This document shows, piece by piece, positions 12,301-21,090 of a DNA stretch of 64,000 nt; the first letter of the stretch is position 1; the number at the start of each line of letters is the position of its first letter. The notes beneath the pieces were generated by a model that saw only the letters and a list, made by a program, of their open reading frames with translations, did no database searches and was not told the origin of the DNA. The position numbers and the translations under genes are program-made. Source of the DNA: Apostichopus japonicus (Eukaryota; Echinodermata; Holothuroidea; Aspidochirotida; Stichopodidae); contig NC_092571.1 in assembly GCF_037975245.1 (NCBI RefSeq), positions 26,240,564 to 26,304,563 on the forward strand, given 5' to 3'.

Positions 12301-15300
12301 TTTCATGGGAATTTAGGAAATGTGTGGACACTATTAAGTTTTTGACACATGTGGATACAAATGGTGGAAAATCACTCATAACAGTGTTTGCAGGCATCAC
12401 ATGATTTGTCAAAATGACAAAAAAGTAAAGTTTAAACCTAATAAACAGATGTAAAACATTAAGAGATTGTTGGGCATAGAGCAGTTTTCTGTGACTGTGA
12501 AACCTTCCTTTTCCTCCTGATTTTACTTATTAGTCTATGTTATTATTCCTCATTGGCTGGGAACTTTAAGTAGAATCAGAGGCACCCTACAAAAGTACTT
12601 TTGATAACTTCTAACAGGGCGCTAATGTTTGAGGTCTTTACCCGGTCATGTCTGGCTGATTAATCCTTGGAGGTACAATAAGATGACAGAGATCAGCATT
12701 ATCATCTTAGCCCCTCCTTGGCTGGTAGAATATTATTAACTTGTACAACCAAAAATATGATATAATATATACACAATACCTCCTCAAGATTAGTCACATC
12801 ATTAGGTACTATTGGTCCCTGTGTTGTATTAGTTGTGGCTGTGGTAATTACTTCTGGTACAGGTAGTTTCGACAAACTTGAACCATGAGCAGTGCCAGCA
12901 TAGCTGCTAAGAGCAATCACCTGTACAAAATGAACAACATGTGACATTGATTCATATATGTACTGTACGATAGTACACAATAGTAATTATTGATATATTG
13001 GAATGTTAAGTATGTTGCATAATATGAGAGTTCCTTAAGCTACACATATATATACTGTATATAAACAATGAGTTGGAAAATCTAGAACAGTGAAAAAGCT
13101 CCAGTCTCCACCGGGATTCGAACCGGGGCCTCCCACTTTATATATGCAGACACCCTAACCAATTAGCCTTAATGGACACTGTTGTCTGCCCAAGGGTTTG
13201 AAACCAGTAAGGAAGGTTTTCAATCCACACATAGGCATACAGCAGTACAACACTGTGTTAAGGTTGGCCAACAGTTGTGCACAATTGTTTATATTTCCCA
13301 TTAAAAACTGAAAGGACAATACCAAGAAACCCAAAGCAATGTAATGCGGCATCAGTAATTTTCCTAGATGCATGATTGCGGTTTTCAAGGCACAGTTGAA
13401 GCTGTGCATGTTAAAAGTGACTGTGTAACTTGCACTGTAAAATATCTCCGCCAGCCTATATATCCTCCCTAAATTTCATGGAAGGGAGTTTCCAAAAATA
13501 ACCATGACTTACAAGAAAAAATTTATGGTAAAATGTTACACAATATGAGAAAACTGCTATACATGTGAAAAGTTGTATAGCATCTTTCGTAGACAGGAAC
13601 CATGATAGCCTTTTATATGACACAGTTCAGAACAAACTGCTACACTAAATTTGTAGACTAAATTATTCTCTGACACAGAATTTTTTTTTCCTTCAATATC
13701 TCTGATGAAGACTTTGTTGTTCCTGTTGATCCTTTTATTTTGTAATAAATAGAGGAAATGAAAATTCTATTCATTCAGCTTGCGTTTGCACATGTAACAG
13801 GTGATGAAATTAGAGTGTAATTTGTAACTCTTCCACAGCAGATTAAGGAAGGAAACCACAGGGAATATTAAGACTATCCTTCATAGAAAGGTCTTGGAAG
13901 ACAGCGTTTCGAGCAGTTTACAAATGTGAACTTCATTGAAAACATACATTAACGAGTGTTAGGTCAGTGGTTATAACGCCTGTGCATCCAATCATTAAGG
14001 TCCCTGGTTCAAGTCACTCCAAGATTAATGTATGCATGTCGTCCAATGTTACAGAGTTGTTGACAATTGACAATTCATAATCATAAATAATCATAAATAT
14101 GAATGTAAGAGACTGACTTTGGTCAACTTGCGGCTTTGATAAGCCAATGAGGCTTCTTCGCAAGTTCCTGCTTGCTGGAGGATCTAAAATACATACATAC
14201 ATACATATGTTGGGCTGTGAAATCTCTTGATGACAAGAAATCAAATCTCTTGATGACAAGAAAATTTAACGACATTACTCTAGATCGTTAAAAGTACTGT
14301 ACAGTACAGCACTAACATAGTTAAGAAGTCTGAAGTTCCCATTTTGTAGGTTAAAATATTCTGTGGTTATAGACACAGGTCTTGGATCTAATTCTTGCTG
14401 AAGGTGATATTGAGGAAATTCAATAGAAGGGTGACAACAATTTATTGTGCAATTAAACATGTGATATATGGTCACACATACAGGTTAAATTTCTGTGTAT
14501 AGATTTGAATATACTCACTTGAATTAACACTTTAGTAGCCGTTTTAATAGTTGAAGTGGGAATTGCCCTGCAAAATGTCAGAACATGAAAATTAGAAAAT
14601 TAAATGAATTTGATTTACTCGCAAAAAATAATCTTAAAGACACGGTAATTTATTCTTTGTGGCTATACACAGCTTTACTATAATAGTGATGGTTACACTG
14701 AGGACTTACAATTAACACAACACTGCATCATACGTGAATGCTTGGAAAAATAGATCTGACAATATTTAAGATAATTAAGCATGCAACATGGGCATACAGT
14801 ACATATTGAAACACAAATGTTGCTCAAGAGCAGCCCCATGTCAGCTTGCAGGGGCACAGAGGGCCGTACCCCCCCCCCCCCTCCACACCACAAAACATAA
14901 CTTTAGTAATTACAGGACAAGAGAATTATATGCCCATCCTTAAAATTGTTGGTGCTTCTATTACACTGAAGTCAAGTATATACATCGGCATACTCAAGAG
15001 ATATGCAATTATTCAATTATGATGAGTCATTGATCAGGCTTAGCCTACATAGATTTCTCTGTGTTGGCAAAGTCAATAAAACTTGACACTGTACAATACT
15101 GTTTATAATGCTAAGTCACACAAACATGACATGCTTTAGTGGCATGATTAAAGACCAATGTTCACTGGTAAAGTCAAATAATTTCAATGGAGTAGCTAAC
15201 CATTAAAATGGTAGTTTATACTACTGTATATGCTGTGGTATACTGTACATGTTCAAAGCATTTAGAGTGATAATCGTACAATTAAACAGTAAATTCACTG

Positions 15301-16154
15301 AAGGCAATCATATTACTGTAGCACTCCATTCACCAAGCACATATAATTTATATAGAGACTGAGAGATCTTAATTTAGCTCCGCTACACACACACTGACTG
15401 ATGGAAGAAGTCTGATAAAAGATCAATGCAAACCGATGACTACATAGACTGTCCAGATGTATGTAGTAAATTATCCTGAAAACTCATAATCATGTAGCCT
15501 TTATAATCATAATTTCCACACACTGAACAACTGATGTTGTTCTGTCCATGCATATACTGTCCATGCATACACAACAATACTGCACTGAAAGGTATACTGT
15601 AGTTTCATGCTGGTTAGATGTAAATTACTGCCCCCCGAGCCCTCCCCCACCCTCCTTTGTCACCACATTGATGACAGTCATGGAGATGAAATATGTTGGT
15701 TTGGCCTGTCTGAACTGACAATGACTATAACATTTAGCTAAAACTTGAAGATCAGTTAAATTGCAGACTAAAAGCACACCCCAATTTGAACCCCCTAGGT
15801 AAATTTATACATGATAATCGAGTAGAGAGGTTTGGGCCAAATTCAGTCATGAGCTCTGTAAATGATTCATGTACAGTAATGAACCTGCAAAGCAATCTTA
15901 AAGACTTCTGAATGTCTTAACTTCCAATTATATTAATATTATAACAAAATAAAAACCAAAATATGGAGTGTCTGATTATCCTTGTAAGACTGTAGTGTAC
16001 AGGGTATGTCTGACCGAGCTAGGATTGTATGTATTCCAGCTACAATACATGAAAAACTATAAATGTACAGAGGAAGGAGAGAAAGTTAACTAGTTGACCA
16101 GGATCAAATTACTTATAATAACATATATACTTACATTCTAGTCGTTTCTTGCAT
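3288..16154 (-). CDS. Gene A: single-pass membrane protein with ten-Cys module and one EGF-like domain (11 exons)
   Basis: Spliced model (minus): 16154-16135, 14567-14519, 12920-12780, 12058-11934, 11125-11044, 9961-9784, 8326-8204, 7049-6933, 5629-5597, 4826-4779, 3319-3288. The exons total 948 nt (315 codons plus TAA). Every junction is GT-AG and every phase agrees across ten introns. Layout: signal peptide about residues 1-34, Ser/Thr-rich 37-70, ten-Cys module 74-152, acidic stalk 153-199, EGF-like 203-237, TM about 250-273, cytoplasmic tail about 42 residues. It should be a type I plasma-membrane protein whose ectodomain binds an unknown ligand or matrix. No kinase, death or TIR domain is visible. 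It is the paralog of the gene at 31002-41977. The last exon is the weakest; a different 3' end is possible. A candidate AATAAA lies at 2238-2233. Function is unassigned. Confidence 0.75.
3690..3845 (+). pseudogene. LINE ORF2 C-terminal fragment
   Basis: One frame reads KRVRVLYFAYSAPCLWNQLP, matching the R-x-F-x-x-A-P-x-L-W-N-x-L-P motif found at the end of many non-LTR retrotransposon ORF2 proteins. It has a frameshift after LPDH and is cut by the MITE at 3848. Confidence 0.55.
3848..4183 (+). mobile_element. TTAA-flanked MITE (363-bp family), diverged copy
   Basis: Starts TTAAAGGCATTGAAGACTCG and ends GCGAGTCTTCAAACCC, so the ends are inverted repeats. The interior carries CTACAAAATGCAGACAGTAA and TGTGGGTATTGACTGCAGCT like other copies. 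The right TTAA is decayed to GTAA. It sits in the intron between the last two exons of gene A. Confidence 0.75.
4779..4826 (-). CDS. Gene A exon 10 (basic tail exon)
   Basis: 48 nt, phases 1-1, acceptor CTACTTTTTTTCACAG, donor GTAAGTTT. It reads IEMNPVKMRKNGSDD, a short hydrophilic cytoplasmic segment. Also a multiple of three and skippable in frame. Confidence 0.62.
5597..5629 (-). CDS. Gene A exon 9 (tail micro-exon)
   Basis: 33 nt, acceptor CTCCTTTTTCTTTCAG (strong pyrimidine tract), donor GTAAGATA. In phase 1-1 it reads GWYTVAQMES. The length is a multiple of three, so it could be skipped without a frameshift. Confidence 0.6.
6260..6622. mobile_element. hAT-type MITE with 8-bp target duplication
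   Basis: Inverted termini CARGGGCGTAGGAA (left) and TTCCTACGCCACTG (right), flanked by GAAAGGAA at 6252-6259 and 6623-6630. An 8-bp duplication and CAG..CTG-type ends are hAT traits. The interior has long G and C runs and no transposase. It lies in gene A intron 8. Confidence 0.85.
6933..7049 (-). CDS. Gene A exon 8 (transmembrane helix)
   Basis: 117 nt, phases 1-1, acceptor TTTGATGTTGCAG, donor GTGAGTC. A 24-residue hydrophobic run (WLYSLIVILLAALLPLIGWF and following) is preceded by P-D-K and followed by G-K-T-K, so the positive-inside rule gives a type I orientation. Two cysteines at the inner face could be palmitoylated. Confidence 0.85.
7428..7932. repeat. G-rich 38-43-bp minisatellite
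   Basis: About 12 head-to-tail copies of GGTACATGGAAGAGGATGGG then AGAAGGGGTGGGAGGAGAGG, spaced 43, 43, 43, 43, 38, 42, 38, 43 and so on. It is purine-only on the plus strand apart from the TAC-T core and rich in GGG/GGGG runs, so it may form G-quadruplexes. It lies in gene A intron 7, between the EGF and TM exons. Its overlapping long ORFs are artefacts. Confidence 0.95.
8204..8326 (-). CDS. Gene A exon 7 (one EGF-like domain)
   Basis: 123 nt with symmetric phases 1-1, acceptor TCTCTTATCCAG, donor GTATTCC. Six cysteines at residues 203, 209, 215, 226, 228 and 237 give C-x5-C-x5-C-x10-C-x-C-x8-C, with CLNGGTC and C-P-V-G-W-x-G-x-x-C. This is a complete canonical EGF-like domain in one shuffling-type exon. 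No calcium-binding D-x-D/N-E motif precedes the first Cys, so it is probably not cbEGF. Confidence 0.88.
9784..9961 (-). CDS. Gene A exon 6 (last module Cys and acidic stalk)
   Basis: 178 nt, phases 0-1, acceptor after a T-rich tract ending TTAATAG, donor GTAAGTTC. It encodes the tenth cysteine (152) and then about 45 residues rich in Asp, Glu, Thr, Pro and Gln, a typical extended membrane stalk with an N-V-T sequon. Confidence 0.8.
10590..10690 (+). mobile_element. Truncated tRNA-derived SINE, family 3
   Basis: B-box GGTTCGAACCC followed by GTTCTAGCCATAATATTCTT and TCTAGAATTTCCAAGTCAGT. It is similar to the fuller copy that starts at 10855. The A-box end is missing. Confidence 0.5.
10855..10990 (+). 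mobile_element. tRNA-derived SINE, family 3
   Basis: Pol III-type head: A-box ATAGCTTAGTGTGTAGAG, B-box GGTTCAAATCC, then TGTTCTAGCACATTAATTAT. It lies in gene A intron 5. Not a functional tRNA: the acceptor arm does not pair well. Confidence 0.6.
11044..11125 (-). CDS. Gene A exon 5 (CCxC..GTY core of the module)
   Basis: 82 nt, phases 2-0, acceptor TTTGACAAACAAAG, donor AGA|GTAAGT. It holds Cys 113, 114, 116, 128, 131 and 137 in the pattern CCLCDPGTY-x6-C-x2-C-x5-C. Gene B exon 5 has the same pattern and phases. An internal GTAAGAG donor was rejected because it would break the phase of exon 6. Confidence 0.83.
11934..12058 (-). CDS. Gene A exon 4 (first part of ten-Cys module)
   Basis: 125 nt, phases 0-2, acceptor CGCAATCTCTAG, donor GTAAGG. 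Cysteines fall at residues 74, 94 and 107, with C-P-A-G-K-R-K after the second. Gene B exon 4 has C-R-A-G-Y-R-K at the same place and the same 0-2 phase. Confidence 0.82.
12780..12920 (-). CDS. Gene A exon 3 (signal peptide end and Ser/Thr linker)
   Basis: 141 nt, phases 0-0, acceptor TTTTGTACAG, donor GTATTGTG. Residues 24-70 begin VIALSSYAGTAHG, which completes a signal peptide. A Thr-rich stretch follows with an NTT glycosylation sequon at residue 54. It is the counterpart of gene B exon 3, also phase 0-0. Confidence 0.75.
13095..13172 (-). mobile_element. tRNA-like sequence (SINE head or tRNA pseudogene)
   Basis: Minus strand: D-arm region GGCTAATTGGTTAGGG, T-arm CCCCGGTTCGAATCCCGG, acceptor-like ends GTGTCCA and TGGAGAC with one mismatch. 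The anticodon arm does not form a 5-bp stem, so a working tRNA is unlikely. In gene A intron 2. Confidence 0.55.
13954..14210 (+). mobile_element. tRNA-derived SINE, family 2
   Basis: Head GAGTGTTAGGTCAGTGGTTA, B-box GGTTCAAGTC, the same body as 937-1193, ending in a CATA repeat. In gene A intron 2, antisense to the gene. Confidence 0.8.
14519..14567 (-). CDS. Gene A exon 2 (first half of signal peptide)
   Basis: Acceptor ATTTTGCAG, donor GTGAGTAT, phases 2-0. It encodes residues 8-23, a Thr/Lys-rich n-region ending KVLIQ. The hydrophobic core continues into exon 3, so a phase-0 intron splits the signal peptide, exactly as in gene B. Confidence 0.6.
16135..16154 (-). CDS. Gene A exon 1 (start codon)
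   Basis: The ATG at 16154 gives six codons plus AT, then donor GTAAGTAT (phase 2). The next exon's first G completes a second Met (residue 7). Another ATG upstream in the same exon (16175) runs into a stop before the donor, so this one was chosen. The exon may extend upstream as 5' UTR. Confidence 0.5.
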
Positions 16155-16221
16155 GCACTTGGCAAGTCGGCTTTCCCATAGACTTGTTATTGGTTGCACG
16201 GCCGATTTGACAAATCTGAAC

Positions 16222-16310
16222 AATAATAATAATAATAATAATAACTAAGATTTATAATGCGCTAATTATAAACAAAATAGTTGTCAAAAGCGCCATACAT
16301 ATAAAAATGA
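16222..16310 (-). mobile_element. SINE 3' end with (ATT)n tail
   Basis: Minus strand GGCGCTTTTGACAACTATTT, then AGCGCATTATAAATCTTAGT and an (ATT)n run (16217-16245 on plus as AAT). This resembles the GCGC-containing end of the family 1 SINE. The head is absent. Confidence 0.5.
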
Positions 16311-17484
16311 GTAGAAAAAAAAGCAAAAACAATAATGCAACAATGAAATATAGTTACAAATCAAATTGAAAAATGTTTAGCATAGAGGTAGGTTTATAGT
16401 TAAATGCATTGACAATCAAAATGTCAATGCATACTACTGGTCATTCAATGATTTGTTTTCAATTGCTTTAGTATTTAACTAAATGTTGAAGCAACTTTGA
16501 TCATTTTCTGTAGATTCATGTTTGTAGCAAAACTAAAGTACTGTTTATATGACCATAAAAGATTTATCATATCTGATAAAATGTCGTAGTTATCCCTTTT
16601 TCAAAGTTCAAAAAAAGACAAACAGAAAGCTGTTCAAATCAAATTCCATGCACATACTGTACTATACTGTATACCACTTCTACAGTTTACCCTTGATGGT
16701 AAGTGTACGTGCATACACAATGTACTGTTGTACAAAAAATTCAGTGTATGCTAGATAGCTCTATACAGTGTGTTATAGTGTTAACATTTATTTGTTTGAG
16801 TATATACTGCACATACATGCTGTACATACTGTACCAAGCTGATCATTAACTTTCCTTGCATTCACCTCTAGTGAGGCATTACTTTAGCTGCTGAACTCCC
16901 TAAGTTGCAATACATTATAACTACAGTAGTTTAAAAATCATTACAATTAATGTACAAAAAAACCACCTCTCTTAATATGGTACACATCACACATGGAGGT
17001 TCATACTGTATGTAATTCAAATGCACTCTGTGGATAGGGACATATCAGTATAGGAACAATAAAGTTCAAGATTAAACAGGTCAAAACGGGTGGAGTATTC
17101 ATGAGTACAAAGTTCACACAGTTCAAACAATCCACATTTCATATCAAGAAATCTGAAACCGCTGAGGGGCTGGCCAGATATTACCGGATGGATCTGGTTT
17201 TTTGTTTAACAAAATACCAAATATTTGGACTCACACTGCACTTGTAGTAAAATGAAACCACTTTTCTATGATTAAATTGGATAAAGTTGATTATTCATCT
17301 ATGTAGCTTTTTATCCAGGTTTGAAACCAATGAGAAATTTTAATTTGCACAGATTTTCATGGCATGACTAAGTAGTTAAATTAGGAAAATATATCCAAAA
17401 TTATGATCACAATTTTGAGGGTTTTGGTCCAGACTTATATTTTTATTTTCATACTTGGTCACAGGATGCACTTTACTTAGTACA

Positions 17485-17518
17485 ACCATGGAGCTATAAA
17501 CTGTTATAGCTCCATGGT
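17485..17518. repeat. Perfect 15-bp inverted repeat, 4-nt loop
   Basis: ACCATGGAGCTATAA, loop ACTG, then the exact reverse complement. It lies about 1.3 kb upstream of the gene A start. No terminal repeats or target duplication point to a transposon. Confidence 0.9.
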
Positions 17519-17519
17519 A

Positions 17520-19537
17520 CAAAGTTCTACCAATAAGCTATACATATACAGTAGGCTATACTAGGATACTTGGTGACAGCACTGTACTTGGTAGCAACTG
17601 CCAACAGTCCCGAATATGAGAATATTTAATTTCCTTAATTGGAAGTGAAGAGTCGATGAAAATTTCTTGTTTCAGAAATAACATTTTCTGTAACAATTGG
17701 AGACCAAAGTTTAGAAAACTGCAAGTCTTACATAATGTAATTTTTTGGTACAATTCCTTGCTTGAATTACTCACTGGTCGAACAATTGCAAACTCACGTA
17801 CTTCATGAGCTGTTTTATGGCTATATATAATTTAATTTTCCCACTTTTTTTTTTACTGCACAATACTGCAAGAAATGACAAATTCTAAATTCTTTGGATG
17901 TTATACAAAAGTTCTTGTGTGCTAATTCAACATTCTTTTTTTCTTTCACTACAAGACTCAGCTAGTGAAAGAGAAAATGGAGAATGTCCAATATGTGCGT
18001 ATGTACAGTAGGTCGATCACCAGGTCTTAGGAATTTTGGACATGTTTCGTACAGAGGACATTATCTGGGGGTTGTGGGGTGAAGAGGGGGGGGGGAGAGG
18101 TCTTGGATATACTGAATAGGCATTACAAATTATTGTTACTTGTTATGATTTACGACTAAGGACTGCACTGTCTTTCATTATAAGATGTACATTGTTGTAG
18201 TAATTGAAAATGTTAACATGAAAGTATCTACAGTACAGTATACTGTAGATTGTAAGTACAGTACCTTGAAAAGAAGTTGTCAGTTATTTATTTTGAGTCC
18301 TGTGCAATTCTTTCTGGCCTTTTGTTTTATGAGAAGGGCTTAAATTTGATCATTAGTTTGAGGAAGGTATCACAAGATAACTGTAAATGTGTCACTAGAA
18401 AGATATTCTATATGTGACTTTAAAAATAACTTGTTTTGCCAGAAAGAGTGCAACAGACTGTACAGTATGTATTTTATGTTCAAAGTTAAATTCTTTTTTG
18501 GATCTTACATGCTTACCTAAAAATGGTAGCTTGTATTTAATTTTTCATTGATGTTGGCACTTTCATGCATTTATACTGACTACATATAGTTTCAATTTCA
18601 ATACTTGAGCCATATTGTACAGAAGACATCCAACTAACTCACTAAATGTACAGTTATATGCAGTGAATGTACACAATTATGATTGCACTGTATTGTACAT
18701 AAAGCAAATTTTAAGCTGAAATGACTTCAACTGTGAGTGTTTAAAATTTAAAAAATTTTCAATGCAGTGAATAACTAATTAGTGTGCAAGTTTATAGCAG
18801 TCCTAAAAGGCTCTGACTTTTCAATTGTCTCCTTTAAATGCAATACGGTACCAGGCAGGGATATAGCCCGGTATAGCTCCTCCCCTTTCAGTACTGAATA
18901 AAATAAAAATTTAACTAACAGCAGGAAATATCATTACAGACTCTTTTCAGGTTAGAGGAAGCTAAGCCACCCTTCTCAATGATCGAATTCCCCTTAAACT
19001 TTGTCTGCTACTGATACAATACTCTTATTATTGTTTATTTCCTGCAACATGGGAGGCATTTTGGGCCATATTAAAGTACATCATGGTGCTCCATTAGATG
19101 TAATAATGCTTTTGTGAGATGTGCCCCTTTTAAAATTCTGCTCCCCCCCCCCCTTTCAAGTTTCTGGCTACGTCCTTGGTACCAGGCTGTGTAAAACAAT
19201 TCTATGTACAGTACCTTGGAATTTGTATAACAATTTGACCATTTTGGGAAGCATTTTTGGGATGCCATATATATTGGATAAGTTATTCCCTGAAATGTTA
19301 CATTAAATTTATAACAGAGTGCATTTGACCATTTCTTCACCTTCCCCTTACCCTAGGTTCACCTATACAATCTCTTTGCTAGCAGCAACAGAAAGGTGAA
19401 GGGTTTCTGTTGTAGAGAGTTACTGTGGAGGTCAAAGTTTAAAATCCAAACACAGATAACAGGTTCATCCTGTACAACCACTCACCCAGGCACCGAAATG
19501 GCACAAGTATTGAATCAGAGTCCTACATAAGTACTAA
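17520..19537. other. Intergenic, no gene seen
   Basis: AT-rich, with many TACTGTA/TACAGTA heptamers (for example near 18225-18260). Around 19080-19180 a C-run stretch with GGCTACGTCC is a probable hAT-type remnant. No splice-consistent coding exon was found. Confidence 0.35.
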
Positions 19538-20258
19538 TAAATACACAAAAAGAAATGTCAAATGCCAGTAATCTTACCTAGTTTCGAATGAGGTTTAACA
19601 TAAGTGTTAAACAACACCATCGATCCCAGAAAATACACACACAGCTTGCTATAAAGTTAAAGTTAAAGTTGAAGGTTTACAGTCTTGTATGAGGCTAATT
19701 GCCTCCTCACATGACTTTACAACTTAACCCCTGGTCATTGGTAACTTGTCACACCCACACACCAAAGTGTGCACAATTCAATCAATCTCTCCTGGGGCAC
19801 CACAGTGCACCACAACCACGTGTCCCCCGGGGGACTTCCCATAGGGTGCAGCCACAAACCGGCGCACGCAACTATATTTACAAGTTACCTCGCAAGTCCC
19901 CATTTATACACCTGGGTGAAGAGAGGCAATGGAGATAAAGCGCCTTGCCCAAGGACACAACGCAATGATCTGGCCAGGGCTCGAACCTGTAATCCTTAGA
20001 TAACAAGTCCACTGCCTTAACCACTTGACCACAACGCCCTCCTATCATCGGTATTTAGACACTAGTGTGCAGTCAGTACATACAGCTGCGGTCAATACCC
20101 ACAGCACAGTGCATAGCTGCGTAGACAAGTCTAGATAAAAGATAACAAGGTATTACGTTTCATTACTGTCTGCATTTTGTAGCGACAAGGGAAGAACTTC
20201 ACTTGCAAGCAACAATCAGATGTTTCTTTGTGCGCAAGTCTTCACTCCCTTTAAGTAT
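19538..20258 (-). mobile_element. TTAA MITE copy split by a SINE
   Basis: Minus-oriented family member: GCCAGTAATCTTACCTAGTT at the left, then CTTGCTAT, interrupted by the SINE at 19661-20041, then ATCGGTATTTAGACACTAGT. It closes with GCGCAAGTCTTCACTCCCTT before TAA. Both termini derive from the same MITE end, so one end was probably rearranged. Confidence 0.7.
19661..20041 (-). mobile_element. tRNA-derived SINE, family 1, inserted in a MITE
   Basis: Head at 20041: AGGGCGTTGTGGTCAAGTGG (A-box), GGTTCGAGCCC (B-box). Core CCTTGGGCAAGGCGCTTTAT, then CTCTCTTCACCCAGG. The tail is an (AAAGTT)-type repeat at 19661-19676. It is longer than the copy at 585-897 because of an extra middle segment (about 19760-19860). 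Confidence 0.82.
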
Positions 20259-20689
20259 AAGCAAAGCTATGGATGTGTTGCTATAGTACGGTAAAGTTAG
20301 AAATATCAACATATACATATTAATATTTGATATGTACCTCTATACTAATTGTTCATTGTTGCTACAGTAGTTGCTAAAAACACAGCTTCTCTACCTTTTC
20401 CACTACAGAAGGAATACCATATTTTGACAGTGCAGTACTTTAGATCTAATCTTCTGATAACAAAATCAGTGTAGTATTGTACTGGAACAGATTTGATTTG
20501 CACAGCTGTTACATAAAGTACATAATCATACAGTACTGTATATAGTCACACATGTATATGAAATTCCACCTGCACTATATATACATACATGTATACTATA
20601 TAACAATAAACCACAGTCTAGACACAGGTCTCCCATTCGATCAAAAGGTCATCAGCATATTCGGTATATATGTAAAACCCCAAAAACGT

Positions 20690-20947
20690 GTGACACACAG
20701 CTTGTTACCATCGGTAATTAGACACTAGAGTATAGTCAGTACATACAGCTACGGTCAATACCCACAACATAGTGTACAAAGCAGCTGTGGACATCTCAGG
20801 TCTAGATGAAAGATAACAGGGTATATAACGTTTCATTACTGTCTACATTTTTTAGCGACAAGAAAAAAACTTCACTTGCAAGCAGCAGGAAGTTAAACTT
20901 TTTCAGATGGCAACACGCGGTTTGGGGCAAGTCTTCAATGCCTTTAA
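20690..20947 (-). mobile_element. TTAA MITE, array copy 1 (5'-truncated)
   Basis: Carries ACACAGCTTGTTACCATCGG through TTCATTACTGTCTACATTTT to GGCAAGTCTTCAATGCC, ending in TTTAAA. That TTAA (20944-20947) is also the first base block of the next copy. Confidence 0.75.
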
Positions 20948-21090
20948 AGGGTGTGAAGACTCATGCTAAAGAAACGTCTAATGCCGTCTGCATTTTGTAG
21001 CGACAAGAAAAAACTTCACTTGCAAGCAACAGGAAGTTAACTTTTTCAGATGGCGGCACGCGGTTTGGGGCGAGTCTTCAATGCCTTTAA
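20944..21090 (-). mobile_element. TTAA MITE, array copy 2 (internally deleted, 147 bp)
   Basis: It keeps both termini (AAAGGGTGTGAAGACTC and GCGAGTCTTCAATGCC) but joins TCTAATGCC directly to GTCTGCATTTTG, losing about 215 bp of interior. It shares one TTAA with the neighbour on each side. Confidence 0.8.

Noticed and set aside
13095..13172. Functional tRNA gene
   Set aside because: The T-arm is good but the anticodon arm does not pair; a SINE or pseudogene fits better.
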